A stretch of 64,000 nt of DNA from Actinacidiphila sp. DG2A-62 (GTDB taxonomy: Bacteria > Actinomycetota > Actinomycetes > Streptomycetales > Streptomycetaceae): assembly GCF_035825295.1 (NCBI RefSeq), contig NZ_JAYMGI010000002.1:4035001-4099000 (forward strand), read 5' to 3'. This document shows, piece by piece, positions 1 to 8,939 of this stretch. Numbering within the stretch: position 1 is the first letter of the stretch; every line of letters begins with the position of its first letter. The translations under genes were made by a program, and so were the position numbers. The notes under the pieces were generated by a model. It saw only the letters and a program-made list of their open reading frames with translations. It did not search any database and was not told the DNA's origin.

Positions 1-65
1 CGGTGACATCGCCGTGTCCAAGAAGCGTAGGCACCCACGCCCCATGCTCACCGTCCACGGCAGGA
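1..65. other. Left flank of the IS element, no gene assigned
   Basis: These 65 bases precede the left inverted repeat of the IS3-family element. None of the three forward frames resembles the missing N-terminus of haemolysin III, so the target gene's 5' part is not recognisably retained here. The four bases outside each IS end (GGAC on the left, GGCC on the right) are similar but not identical, so no clear target duplication is seen. Confidence 0.4.
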
Positions 66-92
66 CTGGGCTTGATCCGCTTTGACGGACAT
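66..92 (+). repeat. IS3-family left terminal inverted repeat
   Basis: Pairs with 1328-1354. Read inwards, both ends share CTTG, TCCGCTTT and GGACA blocks with about four mismatches over 27 bp. Confidence 0.85.
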
Positions 93-129
93 TCGAGATC
101 AGGGGCTCTGCCCCGGGAGGATGTCCATC

Positions 130-438
130 ATGGAGAGCATGGGGAAGAAGAAGCCGCGCCCTCGCCGCTCGTTCACGCCGCAGTTCAAGGCCGAGATCGT
201 CGAGCTGTGCCAGCGTGGCGACCGCACGGTCGGCCAGATCGCGAAGGACTTCGACCTGACCGAGACGGCGGTACGCGACTGGGTCAAGCAAGCCGAGGTC
301 GACGCCGGCGAGCGCGACGGCCTGACCAGCAGCGAACGCGAGGAACTGGCTGCGCTTCGGCGGGAGAACCGCCGGCTGCGTGAAGACGTCGACATCCTCA
401 AGCGGGCCACGGCTTTCTTCGCGAAGGAGACCCGGTGA
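130..438 (+). CDS. IS3-family transposase OrfA (HTH protein)
   Basis: A protein of 102 residues containing a helix-turn-helix of the HTH_Tnp_1 type. The segment after FTPQFKAEIVELC and through GQIAKDFDLTETAVRDWVK is the DNA-binding part that recognises the IS ends, and a leucine-rich coiled coil (EELAALRRENRRLREDVDILKR) follows for dimerisation. The ATG at 130 is chosen because GGGAGG ends at 120, directly before the ATG at 121 and so too close to serve it. The stop overlaps the OrfB start by four bases (GTGA), so OrfB is probably made by translational coupling. No A-rich slippery heptamer was seen at the overlap. Confidence 0.9.
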   Translation: MESMGKKKPRPRRSFTPQFKAEIVELCQRGDRTVGQIAKDFDLTETAVRDWVKQAEVDAGERDGLTSSEREELAALRRENRRLREDVDILKRATAFFAKETR

Positions 439-1313
439 CGGTTCACCCGTTCATCGAGGCGGAGAAAAGCGCAGGTCACAGCGTCAAACGCGCCTGTGAG
501 CTACTTCAGGTCTCCCGAGCCGCCTACTACGCCCGCCGCACCGGCACCCCCGGCCCCCGCGCGGTCCGCGACGCCGAACTGACCGAGCAGATCACCGCTG
601 TCCACGCCAGGTCGCGGGGAACCTACGGTGCCCCACGCGTCCACGCCGCCCTGGTGCGCGACGGCGCTGCGTGTGGGCGTCGCCGTGTCGCCCGGCTGAT
701 GCGGGCGGCCGGCCTGGCAGGCCGACACCGCAGACGACGGCAGCCGACCACCGTCCCCGACCCCCGGGCGGTCACCCGTCCCGACCTCATCAGCCGGGAC
801 TTCCAGCCCGACCCCACCGGGCTTGACGCCCGCTGGTGCGGCGACATCACCTACATCCCGACCGAGGAAGGCTGGCTCTACCTGGCCACCGTCATCGACA
901 TCGCCTCACGCCGCGTCGTCGGCTGGGAAACCGCCGACCACATGCGCACTGATCTGGTCGCAGACGCCCTGACCACCGCCTGCCGGCAGCGTCGCCCGAT
1001 GCGACCGGTGATCTTCCACTCGGATCGCGGAAGCCAGTACACCAGCCAGCAATTCGCCGCCCTGGCAGACCAGTTCGGGGTCCGTCTGTCAGTCGGCCGC
1101 ACCGGGCAATGCTGGGACAAGGACAACGCACTGGCCGAATCGTTCTTCGCCACCATCAAACGCGAACTGCTCGACACGACCACCTGGCCCACCCGGGCCG
1201 CCGCCCGAACCGCGATCTTCGACTTCATCGAGGGCTGGTACAACTTGCACCGACTGCACAGCAGCCTCGACTACCGCAGCCCCGCCGAGTACGAGACCGC
1301 ACTCGCAGCCTGA
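435..1313 (+). CDS. IS3-family transposase OrfB (DDE integrase domain)
   Basis: A protein of 292 residues, the normal length for IS3-family OrfB. An HTH_21 region occupies roughly residues 45-100, followed by an rve/DDE domain with the catalytic triad visible as D137 (in GDITY), D197 (in HSDRGSQY) and E235 (in ALAESFF). The K/R seven residues after E is present (K242), as is the C-terminal YNLHRLHSSLDY motif. It starts at a GTG inside the OrfA stop. The intact triad and frame suggest a functional transposase that cuts and joins the IS ends. Confidence 0.93.
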   Translation: MTVHPFIEAEKSAGHSVKRACELLQVSRAAYYARRTGTPGPRAVRDAELTEQITAVHARSRGTYGAPRVHAALVRDGAACGRRRVARLMRAAGLAGRHRRRRQPTTVPDPRAVTRPDLISRDFQPDPTGLDARWCGDITYIPTEEGWLYLATVIDIASRRVVGWETADHMRTDLVADALTTACRQRRPMRPVIFHSDRGSQYTSQQFAALADQFGVRLSVGRTGQCWDKDNALAESFFATIKRELLDTTTWPTRAAARTAIFDFIEGWYNLHRLHSSLDYRSPAEYETALAA

Positions 1314-1327
1314 CCACCACACCAACG

Positions 1328-1354
1328 GTGTCCGCCAAAGCGGAACAAGCTCAG
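1328..1354 (-). repeat. IS3-family right terminal inverted repeat
   Basis: Inverted partner of 66-92. It also contains the first in-frame GTG of the downstream haemolysin III remnant, so the IS end may supply a substitute start codon. Confidence 0.85.
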
Positions 1355-1983
1355 GCCGCCCTGAAGCCGAAGATGCGCGGGTGGCTGCACGTGGGCATGT
1401 TCCCGCTCGCGCTCGTCGGCGGCATCACCTTGGCCGCTTCTGCACGCTCGGAAAGCGCCGCGGTGGCGTGCTCGGTGTATGCGATGTCCGCGTTGCTGCT
1501 GTTCGGCACGAGTGCGGTGTACCACCGCGGGGACTGGGGCCCGCGGGGCGAGGCCGTCATGCGCCGGCTGGACCACGCGAACATCTTCTTGATCATCGCC
1601 GGCGCTTACACGCCTCTGGCAGTCCTCCTGCTGCCCGGCGCCGGCGGGTGGTCCTGCTGTCCCTGGTGTGGGCCGGGGCCGCGGCCGGCATCGCCTTCCG
1701 TGTCTGGTGGATCAGGGCGCCGCGCTGGCTCTACACCCTGTGCTACATCGCCCTGGACTGGGCAGCGGTCTTCTACCTGCCCGGCTTCGCGCGGACCGGG
1801 GGCACGGCGGTCGTCGTACTCGTCATCGCCGGCGGTCTGCTCTACACCGCAGGCGCATTCGTCTACGGACTCAAACGCCCCAACCCCTCGTCGCGCTGGT
1901 TCGGATTCCACGAGGTCTTTCACGCTCTCACTGTCGCCGCCTTCACCGCGCACTACGCCGCCATCCTCCTGGCAGCCACGTAA
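1328..1983 (+). pseudogene. Haemolysin III / TrhA-family membrane protein, 5'-truncated and frameshifted
   Basis: The translation shows the seven-helix PAQR-like haemolysin III family: MRGWLHVGMFPLAL, FGTSAVYHRGDW, RRLDHANIFLIIAGAYTP, and near the end GFHEVFHALTV with conserved His residues. The native N-terminus was lost to the IS insertion. The only upstream in-frame start is a GTG within the IS right repeat. The frame also breaks near 1641-1642 (LLLPGA to RRVVLLSLVW), where one extra C restores continuity. Known members are membrane proteins linked to metal or lipid homeostasis. This copy is probably inactive unless the frameshift is a sequencing error. Confidence 0.82.
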
Positions 1984-2197
1984 CCGGTGTCCAGAGCAAT
2001 GTCAAAGCGCAGAGTGAAGGGGAGCAGGCCCCGGCTGCACATCGACGAAGAGAGGCTTGCGGGCCCGGCGGGTGCGGATCCGGGCACAGGCCGGGCGATC
2101 GTGGTGCAATATGCAGTGCCCGGTGCCGGGCACTGCACCGGAAATCCGCGCATGTGGGACAAAAAACCTGAGCGTCGTCGAGCTGTGAGGAGTCGCT

Positions 2198-3492
2198 GTG
2201 ACCGCATGGGGGCCGGGCGGGGACGGTGGGCGCGGCTTCCGTCCTCCCAACGGCAGGAGACGCGAGGGTGGCCCCATGACGCTGGTGGGGACGTTGCAGG
2301 CGGCGGAGGCCGCGCCTCCAGTGGAGTCGCTCGACGTGGTCGCTCGCATGCTCAAGGAGCACCTCGGGGCAGCCGCGGTGTCCTTCCTGATCACCGACTT
2401 CACCGGAAGCTCGGTCGTACGGCTTGGTGCTGCAGGCAGCGTCGAGACCGGTGTGCCAGCCCAGCGCATCGCCTTGCGGGGCACCCTGTACGACGACGTG
2501 ATCCGCAGCCAGCAGCCGAGCGTGCAGGACGAAGGCGGGGGGACGCTGGTGCGGATCGTCGCCCCGGTGACCAATCGCGGGGACGCCATCGGACTCCTCG
2601 AACTGTTCCTGCCGGCGGCGCCGGATGCGGAAGTGATGCGGGAGATCGGTGAGACGGCGCATGCGTTGGCGTACATCGTCATCGCGAACCGGTCCTTCAC
2701 CGACGTTTACCAGTGGGGCCGGCGCACTATTCCGCTGAGTCTCGCCGCGGAGATCCAGCACCGGCTGCTCCCGGCGTCGCTGGCCTGCGAGGCGGCACAG
2801 TTCGCGGTCGCCGGGGCACTGGAGCCCGCCGACCACGTCGGGGGTGACACATTCGACTACGTGATCGACCGGGACGCCGTCCAGTTGTCCGTCACCGATG
2901 CCATGGGTCACGACGTCGCTGCTGCGCTGCTGGCCACCCTGGTGGTGGGCGCCCTTCGCCGGGCGCGGCGGGCGGGGCCGGCCTGGAGGAGCAGGCCCGC
3001 CAGGCCGACCAGGCCATGCGGGAGCACGGTCACGGAGGCTATGTCACCGGTCAGCTGCTGCGGATCAGCCTGCTCGACGGCGGGACCGAGTTCGTCAACG
3101 CCGGGCACCCCTGGCCGCTGCGGATGCGGGAAGGGGAAGTGCGGCAGATCGTTCCGGAGATCGATCTGCCGTTCGGCGTCCAGTTCCCGCACACCTACCG
3201 GATGCAGTCGCTGGACCTGCGGCCCGGCGACCGGCTGGTGATGCTCACCGACGGCATGCTGGAACGCAACGCCAAGTCCCTGGATCTGCCGGACCTGATC
3301 GTCCGCACCCGGGCGCTGCACCCCCGAGAAGCCGCCCGCACCCTCATCGGGGCGATCGTCGATGCCGGTCATGGTCACCTGGAAGACGACGCGACCGTCA
3401 TGTGCCTGGACTGGCACGGCGTCGGGCATTCTCAGCGGGACGCCGCCACAGGCGCCGACCTCACCGGCGCCTCACGACCGTCACGGACGTGA
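2198..3492 (+). pseudogene. PP2C-type (SpoIIE/RsbU) serine phosphatase, frameshifted
   Basis: The product would be about 430 residues: a GAF-like N-terminal sensor (about 30-170), then a SpoIIE phosphatase domain with VGGDTFDY, the metal-binding DAMGHD, VNAGHPWPL, LVMLTDGMLE and a C-terminal EDDATVMCLDW motif. Such enzymes dephosphorylate anti-sigma antagonists and release stress sigma factors. The frame is lost at 2974-2977: adding one G there joins LRRARRA to GAGLEEQARQADQAMREHG. The GTG start at 2198 follows GAGGAG, and an in-frame ATG at 2276 is an alternative. It resembles the intact phosphatase at 33603-34862. It is a frameshift pseudogene or an assembly error. Confidence 0.8.
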
Positions 3493-3707
3493 CGGATCGC
3501 TCCCCGGCGCTGACTCGGGGGTGCGCATGCCGTGGCGAAACCACAGAACTCGCCGCGCTGACTGCTGCCCAGCGGCCGATCAGGTCGGCAGATGCAAATC
3601 GAGAGGGCATCCTGTCCTGATGGTTCGGCGTGCGGGAAGCGGAGGCCCGTTACGGTGACGAACTGCACGTGTCGCTGCTCGTGTCGGTCGGTAGCGCGGT
3701 CAGGGAT

Positions 3708-4919
3708 CTACGGCTCGGCCCGTGCTGGGCGGCCCGGCTCCGGCACCGGCTCGGTGGCCAGTACAGGGCCGGCATCCTGCCCCAGAGGACGGGAGTTGTC
3801 CGGCTGACGCGGCACTGCCGGAATGCGCCGGAAGGACGTCATCGGCTCTGGGGTTCGCAGGCCGGTCAGAGCACGGGCGGCGGCGCGTGCCGCCGCGCGG
3901 TAGAAGCGGTCGGGAAGGAAGGCCGCGTCGGCGACGATCATGGCGGCGGAGAAGAGCGGGAGCCCCATGAGGACCGCGATGCTGAGGTGCATGCCCAGGA
4001 GCATGACGAGCAGCACGTACTTCAGGCGGCTGAACAGAGAGAAGGGGAAGGCGACCTGGATCAGCACGGTCAGGTAGCCGACCGCGGTGAGGAGCAGCGG
4101 GTAGCTGTCGAGCAGCGCGGACAGGGCCGGCCAGGGTCGGAAGAGGTCGAGGTTGACGACGTAGTGCAGCGCGGTTCCGGCCTGCCACGAGGCGCCCTGC
4201 ACCTTGTACAGGCCCGCGGAGCCGTACAGGAGACAGACCTGGGCGGCGATGACGAACATGCCGCAGTTGTGGAGAGCTGTGACCAGGCACTCACGGGCCA
4301 TGCCGAACTGGGACCAGAGGTCGCTGGTTGCCCGCCACAGGGCCCAGCGGCCGGGGCGGCCGGTCCGGGCACGGCGAGCGATCCGCCGCGCGTCGAGCGA
4401 CCACCGGCGTCCGCAGGCGGTCGCGGTGAGGTAGAGGGCCATCAGGAGGATCAGGTTGTCTCCCCCGTCGGTCATGAAGATGGCCCGTGCGTGGAAGGAC
4501 GCCACGACGAGGGCGAAGACCACGGACATCGCGCGGGTCCGCCAGCCGAGCAGGAACAGCGCGCAGACAGCGAGGGCCGCCAGGTAACAGAGGTCGAAGT
4601 AGACCATGCTGTCGGAGAGCGTGAGGAAGCTGAACCAGCCGGTCTGGTCGAAGAGCCGGGTCGCGAGCGCGGGGGTCCACGGGGAGTCCGGGCCCCAGAT
4701 CTCGTCCCGGTGCGGGAACTCGCGCAGCAGGAACACGAGATAGCACAGGCCGTAGCCGATGCGCAGCACCGACGCCGCGTAGAGGGAGATCGGGCGGTGG
4801 GTGAGCAAGGTGATCACGGCGTCGAGGCTGATGCGTGCCGCAGGTACGGGGCCGGCGTCGTCCGTTCTCGGGACATCGCCGGTTGCCGGCACGGGAGTCG
4901 CGGTCCGTTCAGTGGCCAT
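3708..4919 (-). CDS. HTTM-domain multi-pass membrane protein
   Basis: A 403-residue protein with several hydrophobic helices and the HTTM pattern (horizontally transferred transmembrane domain, related to vitamin-K gamma-carboxylase): ASVLRIGYGLCYLVFLLREFPHR near residue 45, LLGWRTRAMSVVF, and GSAGLYKVQGASWQAGTALHY near residue 245. The activity of bacterial HTTM proteins is mostly unknown. The start overlaps the end of the upstream DUF5819 gene by 11 bases, so the two are translated from one message. A DCC-family oxidoreductase-like gene lies in the same orientation about 2 kb upstream, a partnership often seen with HTTM proteins. The C-terminal 50 residues are proline-rich and low complexity. 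Confidence 0.85.
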   Translation of the reverse strand: MATERTATPVPATGDVPRTDDAGPVPAARISLDAVITLLTHRPISLYAASVLRIGYGLCYLVFLLREFPHRDEIWGPDSPWTPALATRLFDQTGWFSFLTLSDSMVYFDLCYLAALAVCALFLLGWRTRAMSVVFALVVASFHARAIFMTDGGDNLILLMALYLTATACGRRWSLDARRIARRARTGRPGRWALWRATSDLWSQFGMARECLVTALHNCGMFVIAAQVCLLYGSAGLYKVQGASWQAGTALHYVVNLDLFRPWPALSALLDSYPLLLTAVGYLTVLIQVAFPFSLFSRLKYVLLVMLLGMHLSIAVLMGLPLFSAAMIVADAAFLPDRFYRAAARAAARALTGLRTPEPMTSFRRIPAVPRQPDNSRPLGQDAGPVLATEPVPEPGRPARAEP

Positions 4920-5679
4920 GCGCGGTCACCTTCCACCAGGGCAGATTGCGGGTGTCGACGGCCGAGGCTGGTGCGGGGCGAGTGTGGCCGGCGCCGTCTC
5001 GGCCGGCCACCGGCGTGGTGCGGACGCGTAGTTGGACCCCCGTGATTGCACCGGGCCGGGCGGCCGAGAGACGGTTCACGGCGATGTTCCGCAGGTATTC
5101 CTGCCACATCACCGCGCGGTCCGTGTAGGACACATCGCTGTTGCCGTGGGATTCGAGGTAGCCGGTCCACGCTCTGCGGAGCATGTTCTGGGTGGTGTGG
5201 CTTGGGAAAGGGTTGTGCCTGACCCCGGCGTTGTCGACCGCTGTGAGATCGAGCCAGCCGCTGACCTGCTGTGAGCCGTCGGCGGAAGTGCGGACCGTAC
5301 GGGCGGAGATCTGCGGAACGGACGACTCCGGCTCGGGAGCGAAAAGGCGCCAGTTCTGTTCGAAGAGCGGGTAGACCCAGCTCTGGATCTGTTTGGCGTA
5401 CCGCTGCGAGACCTGATTCGGGGGAGCCACGTGCAGGAACAGGAAGAGCGTGTGCAGGACGGCTACGCCCACCAGTAGGACCGCGATACCTCGTGTCGCG
5501 GCGCGCAGCGGAAGCGGCAGGTGCGACAGCGTGGCCGGACCTTCGGATGGGCTGTCCTGCTGCGGCCCCGGCAGTGCACGACGGGCGGTGCCCGGGCTGC
5601 CGAGCACGGTGGCATCCGGCGCCTTCGTGCCCGGCGATTCGCCCCCGCCCACTACCTCTTCTGGGCCAGTCAGTGTCAT
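4909..5679 (-). CDS. DUF5819 family membrane-anchored protein
   Basis: A protein of 256 residues with a disordered N-terminus, one transmembrane helix (about residues 62-85, GIAVLLVGVAVLHTLFLFLH), and an extracytoplasmic domain starting with the family signature PPNQVSQRYAKQIQSWVYPLFEQNWRLFAPEP. The FxQNWxLFAP block is characteristic of DUF5819, which is regularly encoded next to HTTM proteins. The function is unknown; the pairing suggests a membrane complex with the downstream HTTM protein. No independent ribosome-binding evidence for the downstream gene is needed because the two overlap. Confidence 0.82.
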   Translation of the reverse strand: MTLTGPEEVVGGGESPGTKAPDATVLGSPGTARRALPGPQQDSPSEGPATLSHLPLPLRAATRGIAVLLVGVAVLHTLFLFLHVAPPNQVSQRYAKQIQSWVYPLFEQNWRLFAPEPESSVPQISARTVRTSADGSQQVSGWLDLTAVDNAGVRHNPFPSHTTQNMLRRAWTGYLESHGNSDVSYTDRAVMWQEYLRNIAVNRLSAARPGAITGVQLRVRTTPVAGRDGAGHTRPAPASAVDTRNLPWWKVTAHGH

Positions 5680-5789
5680 CCCGGCCCTCCTCTCACGACT
5701 TCCGCTGAACTTCGCTGTTTAGGACGCATGAAGGCGGGCCCGGCCCGGCGAACGCATCGCTGCGCACGCCGGGCCGGGACCGAGTGGCG

Positions 5790-7114
5790 TCAGTGCTGAT
5801 CTACCGGCTTCGTGTCGTCATCCGCCGTGGGCCAGTCCGAATTCGGCTGGTCGGGCGCGTCCTCGTGCGGTGACTGCCCGTAGGCCGGGGGCTGGCCCTC
5901 GTGGGGCTGCTGTCCGTAAGTCGGGGGCTGGTCCTCGTGGGGGGCTTCTCCTCGTGGGGCGGCTTGCCCTGGTGCGGCGGCTTGCCCTCGTTGCCTCCAG
6001 TGTTGCCCGCCGAGTTGCCGGCCGTGTTGCCACCGACGGTGCTGCCGCCAACGGTGTTGCCACCACCGACGGTGTTACCGCCACCGATGGTGTTACCGCC
6101 GCCAACAGTGTTGCCACCGACGGTGTTACCGGCGATCGAGCTGCCGCCGAGCAGACCACCGCTGGTGATGCCGCCGAGCAGACCACCGCTGGTGATGCCG
6201 CCGAGCAGGCCGCCGGTCGTGCCCGTGGTGGTGCCGGTGGTGGTGCCGGTGGTGGTGCCGGTGGTGGTGCCGGTGGTGGTGCCGGTGGTGGTGCCGGCCG
6301 TGGTGCCGGTCGTGGTGCCGGTCGTGGTGCCGGTCGTGGTGCTGCCGGTGGTCGTACCGCCGGTGGTGCTGGCGCACGAAGGCCGGGTGATCGAGTTCGT
6401 GTCCAACGTCACGGAGCCGTTGCGGGCCAGGGCGCGGCCCGTGACCGAGGCGCCGGTGTCCAGTCCGGTCGAGGCCAGCGACATGATGGTGCCCACGAAC
6501 GTGGTGTCCGTACCGAGCGTGGTGGAACTGCCCACCTGCCAGAAGACGTTGCACGGCGAGGCGCCGTTGACCAGCAGGACCCGGCTGGCGGACGCGGTCG
6601 TCAGCGTCGACCCGATCTGGAAGACCCATACCGCATCGGGGTTGCCGGCGGCATTGAGGGTGAGCGTGCCGGTGAGCCCCATGGAGGTCGGCGCGTTGTA
6701 GACACCTGGCGCCAGGGTCAGACCGCCGAGGTCCGAGGAGATGCTCGCGTCCGGTTGCTGGCCGGCGGCGTTGTTGTACGCGACGGTCAGGTCGGACTGG
6801 GCTTGGGCGGCGACCGCGTCGGCGGCGTGAGTCGCCCCGTGCACCACACCGGGCGGGAAGCCTGTGATCGACGTACCCGGGCTGACGCCCAGATCACCCG
6901 TGATCGTTGAGGGCCCGGTATTGGTCACCGACTGGCCGCCCAGTACGGCGAAGCTGTCGACCGTACCGAGAGGAACGGCCGTCGCGATGGCGGCGGCGGG
7001 GGTCGGTGAAAACACCGCCACGGCACCGGCGATCACCATGGCCGACGCGATCGATGTCGCCAGGGCACGCCGGCCCGGCATGCCCCGAGCTTTGAATTTC
7101 ATCGATGAGCTCAC
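5790..7114 (-). CDS. Secreted ice-binding-like (DUF3494) protein with low-complexity tail
   Basis: An N-terminal signal peptide (ATSIASAMVIAGAVAVFSPTPAAA) is followed by a DUF3494 ice-binding-like adhesive domain (about residues 45-245): LGTVDSFAVLGGQSVTNTG, ITGDLGVSPG, GVYNAPTSMGLTGTLTL, VFQIGSTLTTASAS, and FVGTIMSLASTGLDTGASVTGRALARNGSVTLDTN. A TTTGT tandem-repeat linker and GGNTVG repeats follow. Near the C-terminus a six-C run (plus strand 5939-5944) lacks one base. With seven, the tail continues as KPPHEDQPPTYGQ and ends TKPVDQH at 5790; as written the frame runs on to 5801 with an arginine-rich tail. The start is the GTG at 7114 or the ATG at 7102. It probably binds ice or surfaces outside the cell. 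Confidence 0.85.
6218..6345 (-). repeat. Coding tandem repeat (Thr-Gly-Thr-Thr linker)
   Basis: On the plus strand GGTGCC and GTGGTG units recur with a 12-base period, encoding about ten TTGT units on the minus strand. It is a flexible, probably glycosylated or exposed linker after the ice-binding domain and is prone to length change by slippage. Confidence 0.8.
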
Positions 7115-7520
7115 TCTCTTCGGGGGAGCGAGTCCGTCGAGCGATCCCGCCCGCGGACTGAATCCGTAGTTCCCCTCTTCCCAACGGCAGGCTGTGGTTG
7201 TTCAGTTGCCGGAAAGGTGACAGCCAGAGGAAAGAGATTGCCACAAGAGTAGGCAGCGCGATGAGGTGAGTTGGCAAGCAAATGGGTGAACGATTCCACG
7301 TATTCCACCGAATGGCCCCTTCGTGCTGGCATATGCCCTGGTCGCGGCCACGGTGAGGCAAACCCGAAAATTTCCCCGCCTCGCCCGGATATCACCTGCA
7401 GGGGCGGACCGGCCGCTAATAATGTCGGCGCACCATCGCATGTTCACTCCAGCTCGCCAAGGTGCACATGCGTAAGTCGGAAACAATATGGAGCGGCCTC
7501 GGTGTGAGGCGTGGGGGAAT
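7115..7520. other. Intergenic region between the ice-binding gene and the DCC gene
   Basis: No gene is supported in these 406 bases. The stretch is less GC-rich than its surroundings (for example around 7265-7300 and 7370-7440) and probably carries the minus-strand promoter of the ice-binding gene. No clear -35/-10 pair could be fixed by eye. Confidence 0.4.
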
Positions 7521-7898
7521 TCAGCGTTCAGTGGGGACCGCGCACGCCGGCGTACCTCCCGGCATCCGTTCACGGTTGTTCGCGACGAGGCGGTACACCC
7601 CGTGGGCGGCCCAGCGAAGGAGTGGCAGGCGGAGCAGTCCTCCCAGCGCGGCCCAGCCTCCGCCGGAGCTGAGCAGTAGCCGTGCGACGGCCTGCGCCCC
7701 GCCGTACGACGCTCCGACAGGCGTGACCCACAGCACCTCGTACTCGGCCTGCTGCTGGTCGACACCCAGTGACGGCAGATCCGCGCGCTGCCACGGGGTG
7801 AAATCGCAGCAGGGCCGGAGCCACCGCTCGGCGAACATGACCGAGGTCGTGCAGAAGGCGCAGTCCCCGTCGAAGACGAGTACAGGTCGGGTACACAT
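7521..7898 (-). CDS. DCC-family thiol-disulfide oxidoreductase-like protein
   Basis: A protein of 125 residues with the DUF393/DCC signature at its start: LVFDGDCAFCTTSVMFAERWL, where D-G-D-C-x-F-C is the conserved DxxCxxC block. A later segment LLRLPLLRWAAHGVYRLVANNRERM matches the usual family C-terminus. DCC proteins are predicted thioredoxin-fold oxidoreductases that often accompany HTTM genes, and an HTTM gene lies 2.6 kb downstream on the same strand. The ATG start at 7898 gives a normal N-terminus. The substrate is unknown. Confidence 0.85.
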   Translation of the reverse strand: MCTRPVLVFDGDCAFCTTSVMFAERWLRPCCDFTPWQRADLPSLGVDQQQAEYEVLWVTPVGASYGGAQAVARLLLSSGGGWAALGGLLRLPLLRWAAHGVYRLVANNRERMPGGTPACAVPTER

Positions 7899-8062
7899 GA
7901 AGCCATCATCCAGCGCCGGATCGCCTCAACGAGGCTGACGCGCGTGCGCCCCCGAAGCGCCATTCGAACGTGGCGCAGCAGGTAAGGGTGCCTCTCCCGC
8001 CGGGCGGGCCGACTCTCCGATGCGATGACAGCGACGTGTACCTGCCGCGCGGGGTCCGGTGT

Positions 8063-8787
8063 TCACCCCCCGCAGGGTCGCCTGACCCTGCGGGGTGCGT
8101 GAGCCCGGCACGCCACCGCCCGGCACGCCACCGCCTGGATCGCCTGCGCCCATCGGCGAGGACCTGCCGCATCAGCGGCGTGGTGACGTGCGCCAGAGGG
8201 GGCCGACACCTTCCGCCTCAGGTCAGGACGTCGTCCACCCTGTCGGACCGCCCCATCGGACACCTCCGTGATCAAGGTGTTGCGACGACCAGTTGAATCC
8301 GCCCAATAGGTGTCCATTCGGTACGCGGAGCGTCTTGCCGAGGTCGGAGCTTCCGTGTCCGTCGGGTCAGTCGCCGACAGCAACTCGACTCCGTACAAGC
8401 CGGGGCACATCGCGGACTGGTCGCTGCCGTCCAGCAACGGCAGGAACAGCCTCGTCGCGCCGTCCGGCGGCACCTCGATGATCCGCGCTTCGAGAAAGGC
8501 GGTGCCGGCAGGGGAATCGCCGATCGGATGCGGCGCTTCTGCCAGGAGGCCCCGGCCACGCAGCGGCATGAGCATCAGCTGCTCGTAGTCCTGGAGCAGC
8601 ACCGACAGGTCCCGCCCGCCGACCTTGGCGACTTCCTCGGCGATGAGTGGAGCGACGAGCTGCGGCGGCATCTCGTGGGCACGGTCCAGCAGAACACCTA
8701 GCAAGCGCTCCCCGAAACCTTCCGACCGGTCGACCGGGATGTCGCGGAACCGGCGCTGCTGTTCGCTCACACCACCACATAACACCA
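8063..8787 (-). pseudogene. Truncated PP2C phosphatase paralogue (N-terminal sensor half only)
   Basis: From the ATG at 8787 (or GTG 8770) through about 8416 the translation is closely similar to the first 124 residues of the intact phosphatase at 33603: SEGFGERLLGVLLDRAHEMPPQL, GRDLSVLLQDYEQLMLMPLRG, GTAFLEARIIEV, FLPLLDGSD. Similarity stops abruptly after GSD, and the rest of the frame to 8063 is unrelated low-complexity sequence without the SpoIIE phosphatase domain. Bases just upstream (TTCGATGGTGTTATGTGGTG) are also shared between the copies. It is a decayed duplicate, with the break at about 8416. Confidence 0.8.
8068..8095. terminator. Strong stem-loop, possible bidirectional terminator
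   Basis: Perfect 12-bp inverted arms, CCCCGCAGGGTC and GACCCTGCGGGG, around a GCCT loop. It lies between the DCC gene and the truncated phosphatase. No T-tract follows, as is usual for Streptomyces terminators. Confidence 0.6.
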
Positions 8788-8939
8788 TCGAATGCGCTCC
8801 GGTGGCGAAGCGTGGTGACAAGTGAAGTGAGACGGCGGTGTGAGCCCCCGTGTGCGGGGCAGGCGTTCGCCGAGGGGCGTTCACCGATCCCTGAGAACGG
8901 GATTCCCAGCAACGCACCCAAGCAATGAGAGGTCACCCA

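Larger units (their letters stand above)
66..1354 (+). mobile_element. Complete IS3-family insertion sequence (about 1.29 kb)
   Basis: Two overlapping transposase frames lie between imperfect 27-bp terminal inverted repeats at 66-92 and 1328-1354. Only about four positions differ between the repeats, and both share a TCCGCTTT core when read inwards. Size, two-gene layout and a DDE catalytic domain in the second frame fit the IS3 family. Both transposase frames are uninterrupted, so the element could be active. It abuts a haemolysin III gene that lacks its native start. I could not assign a subgroup or a named IS. Confidence 0.9.

Noticed and set aside
420..440. Programmed -1 frameshift in the IS3 transposase
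   Set aside because: No slippery heptamer or downstream pseudoknot was evident; the GTGA stop-start overlap is enough to explain coupled translation.
3630..5045. 471-residue plus-strand frame opposite the HTTM gene
   Set aside because: Composition is Glu/Gly/Arg low complexity and lies exactly over the well-supported HTTM gene.
5801..6186. Arg/Pro-rich C-terminal domain of the ice-binding protein
   Set aside because: It arises from the missing base in the C run at 5939-5944; the alternative frame gives regular PPxYGQxPHE repeats and a nearby stop.
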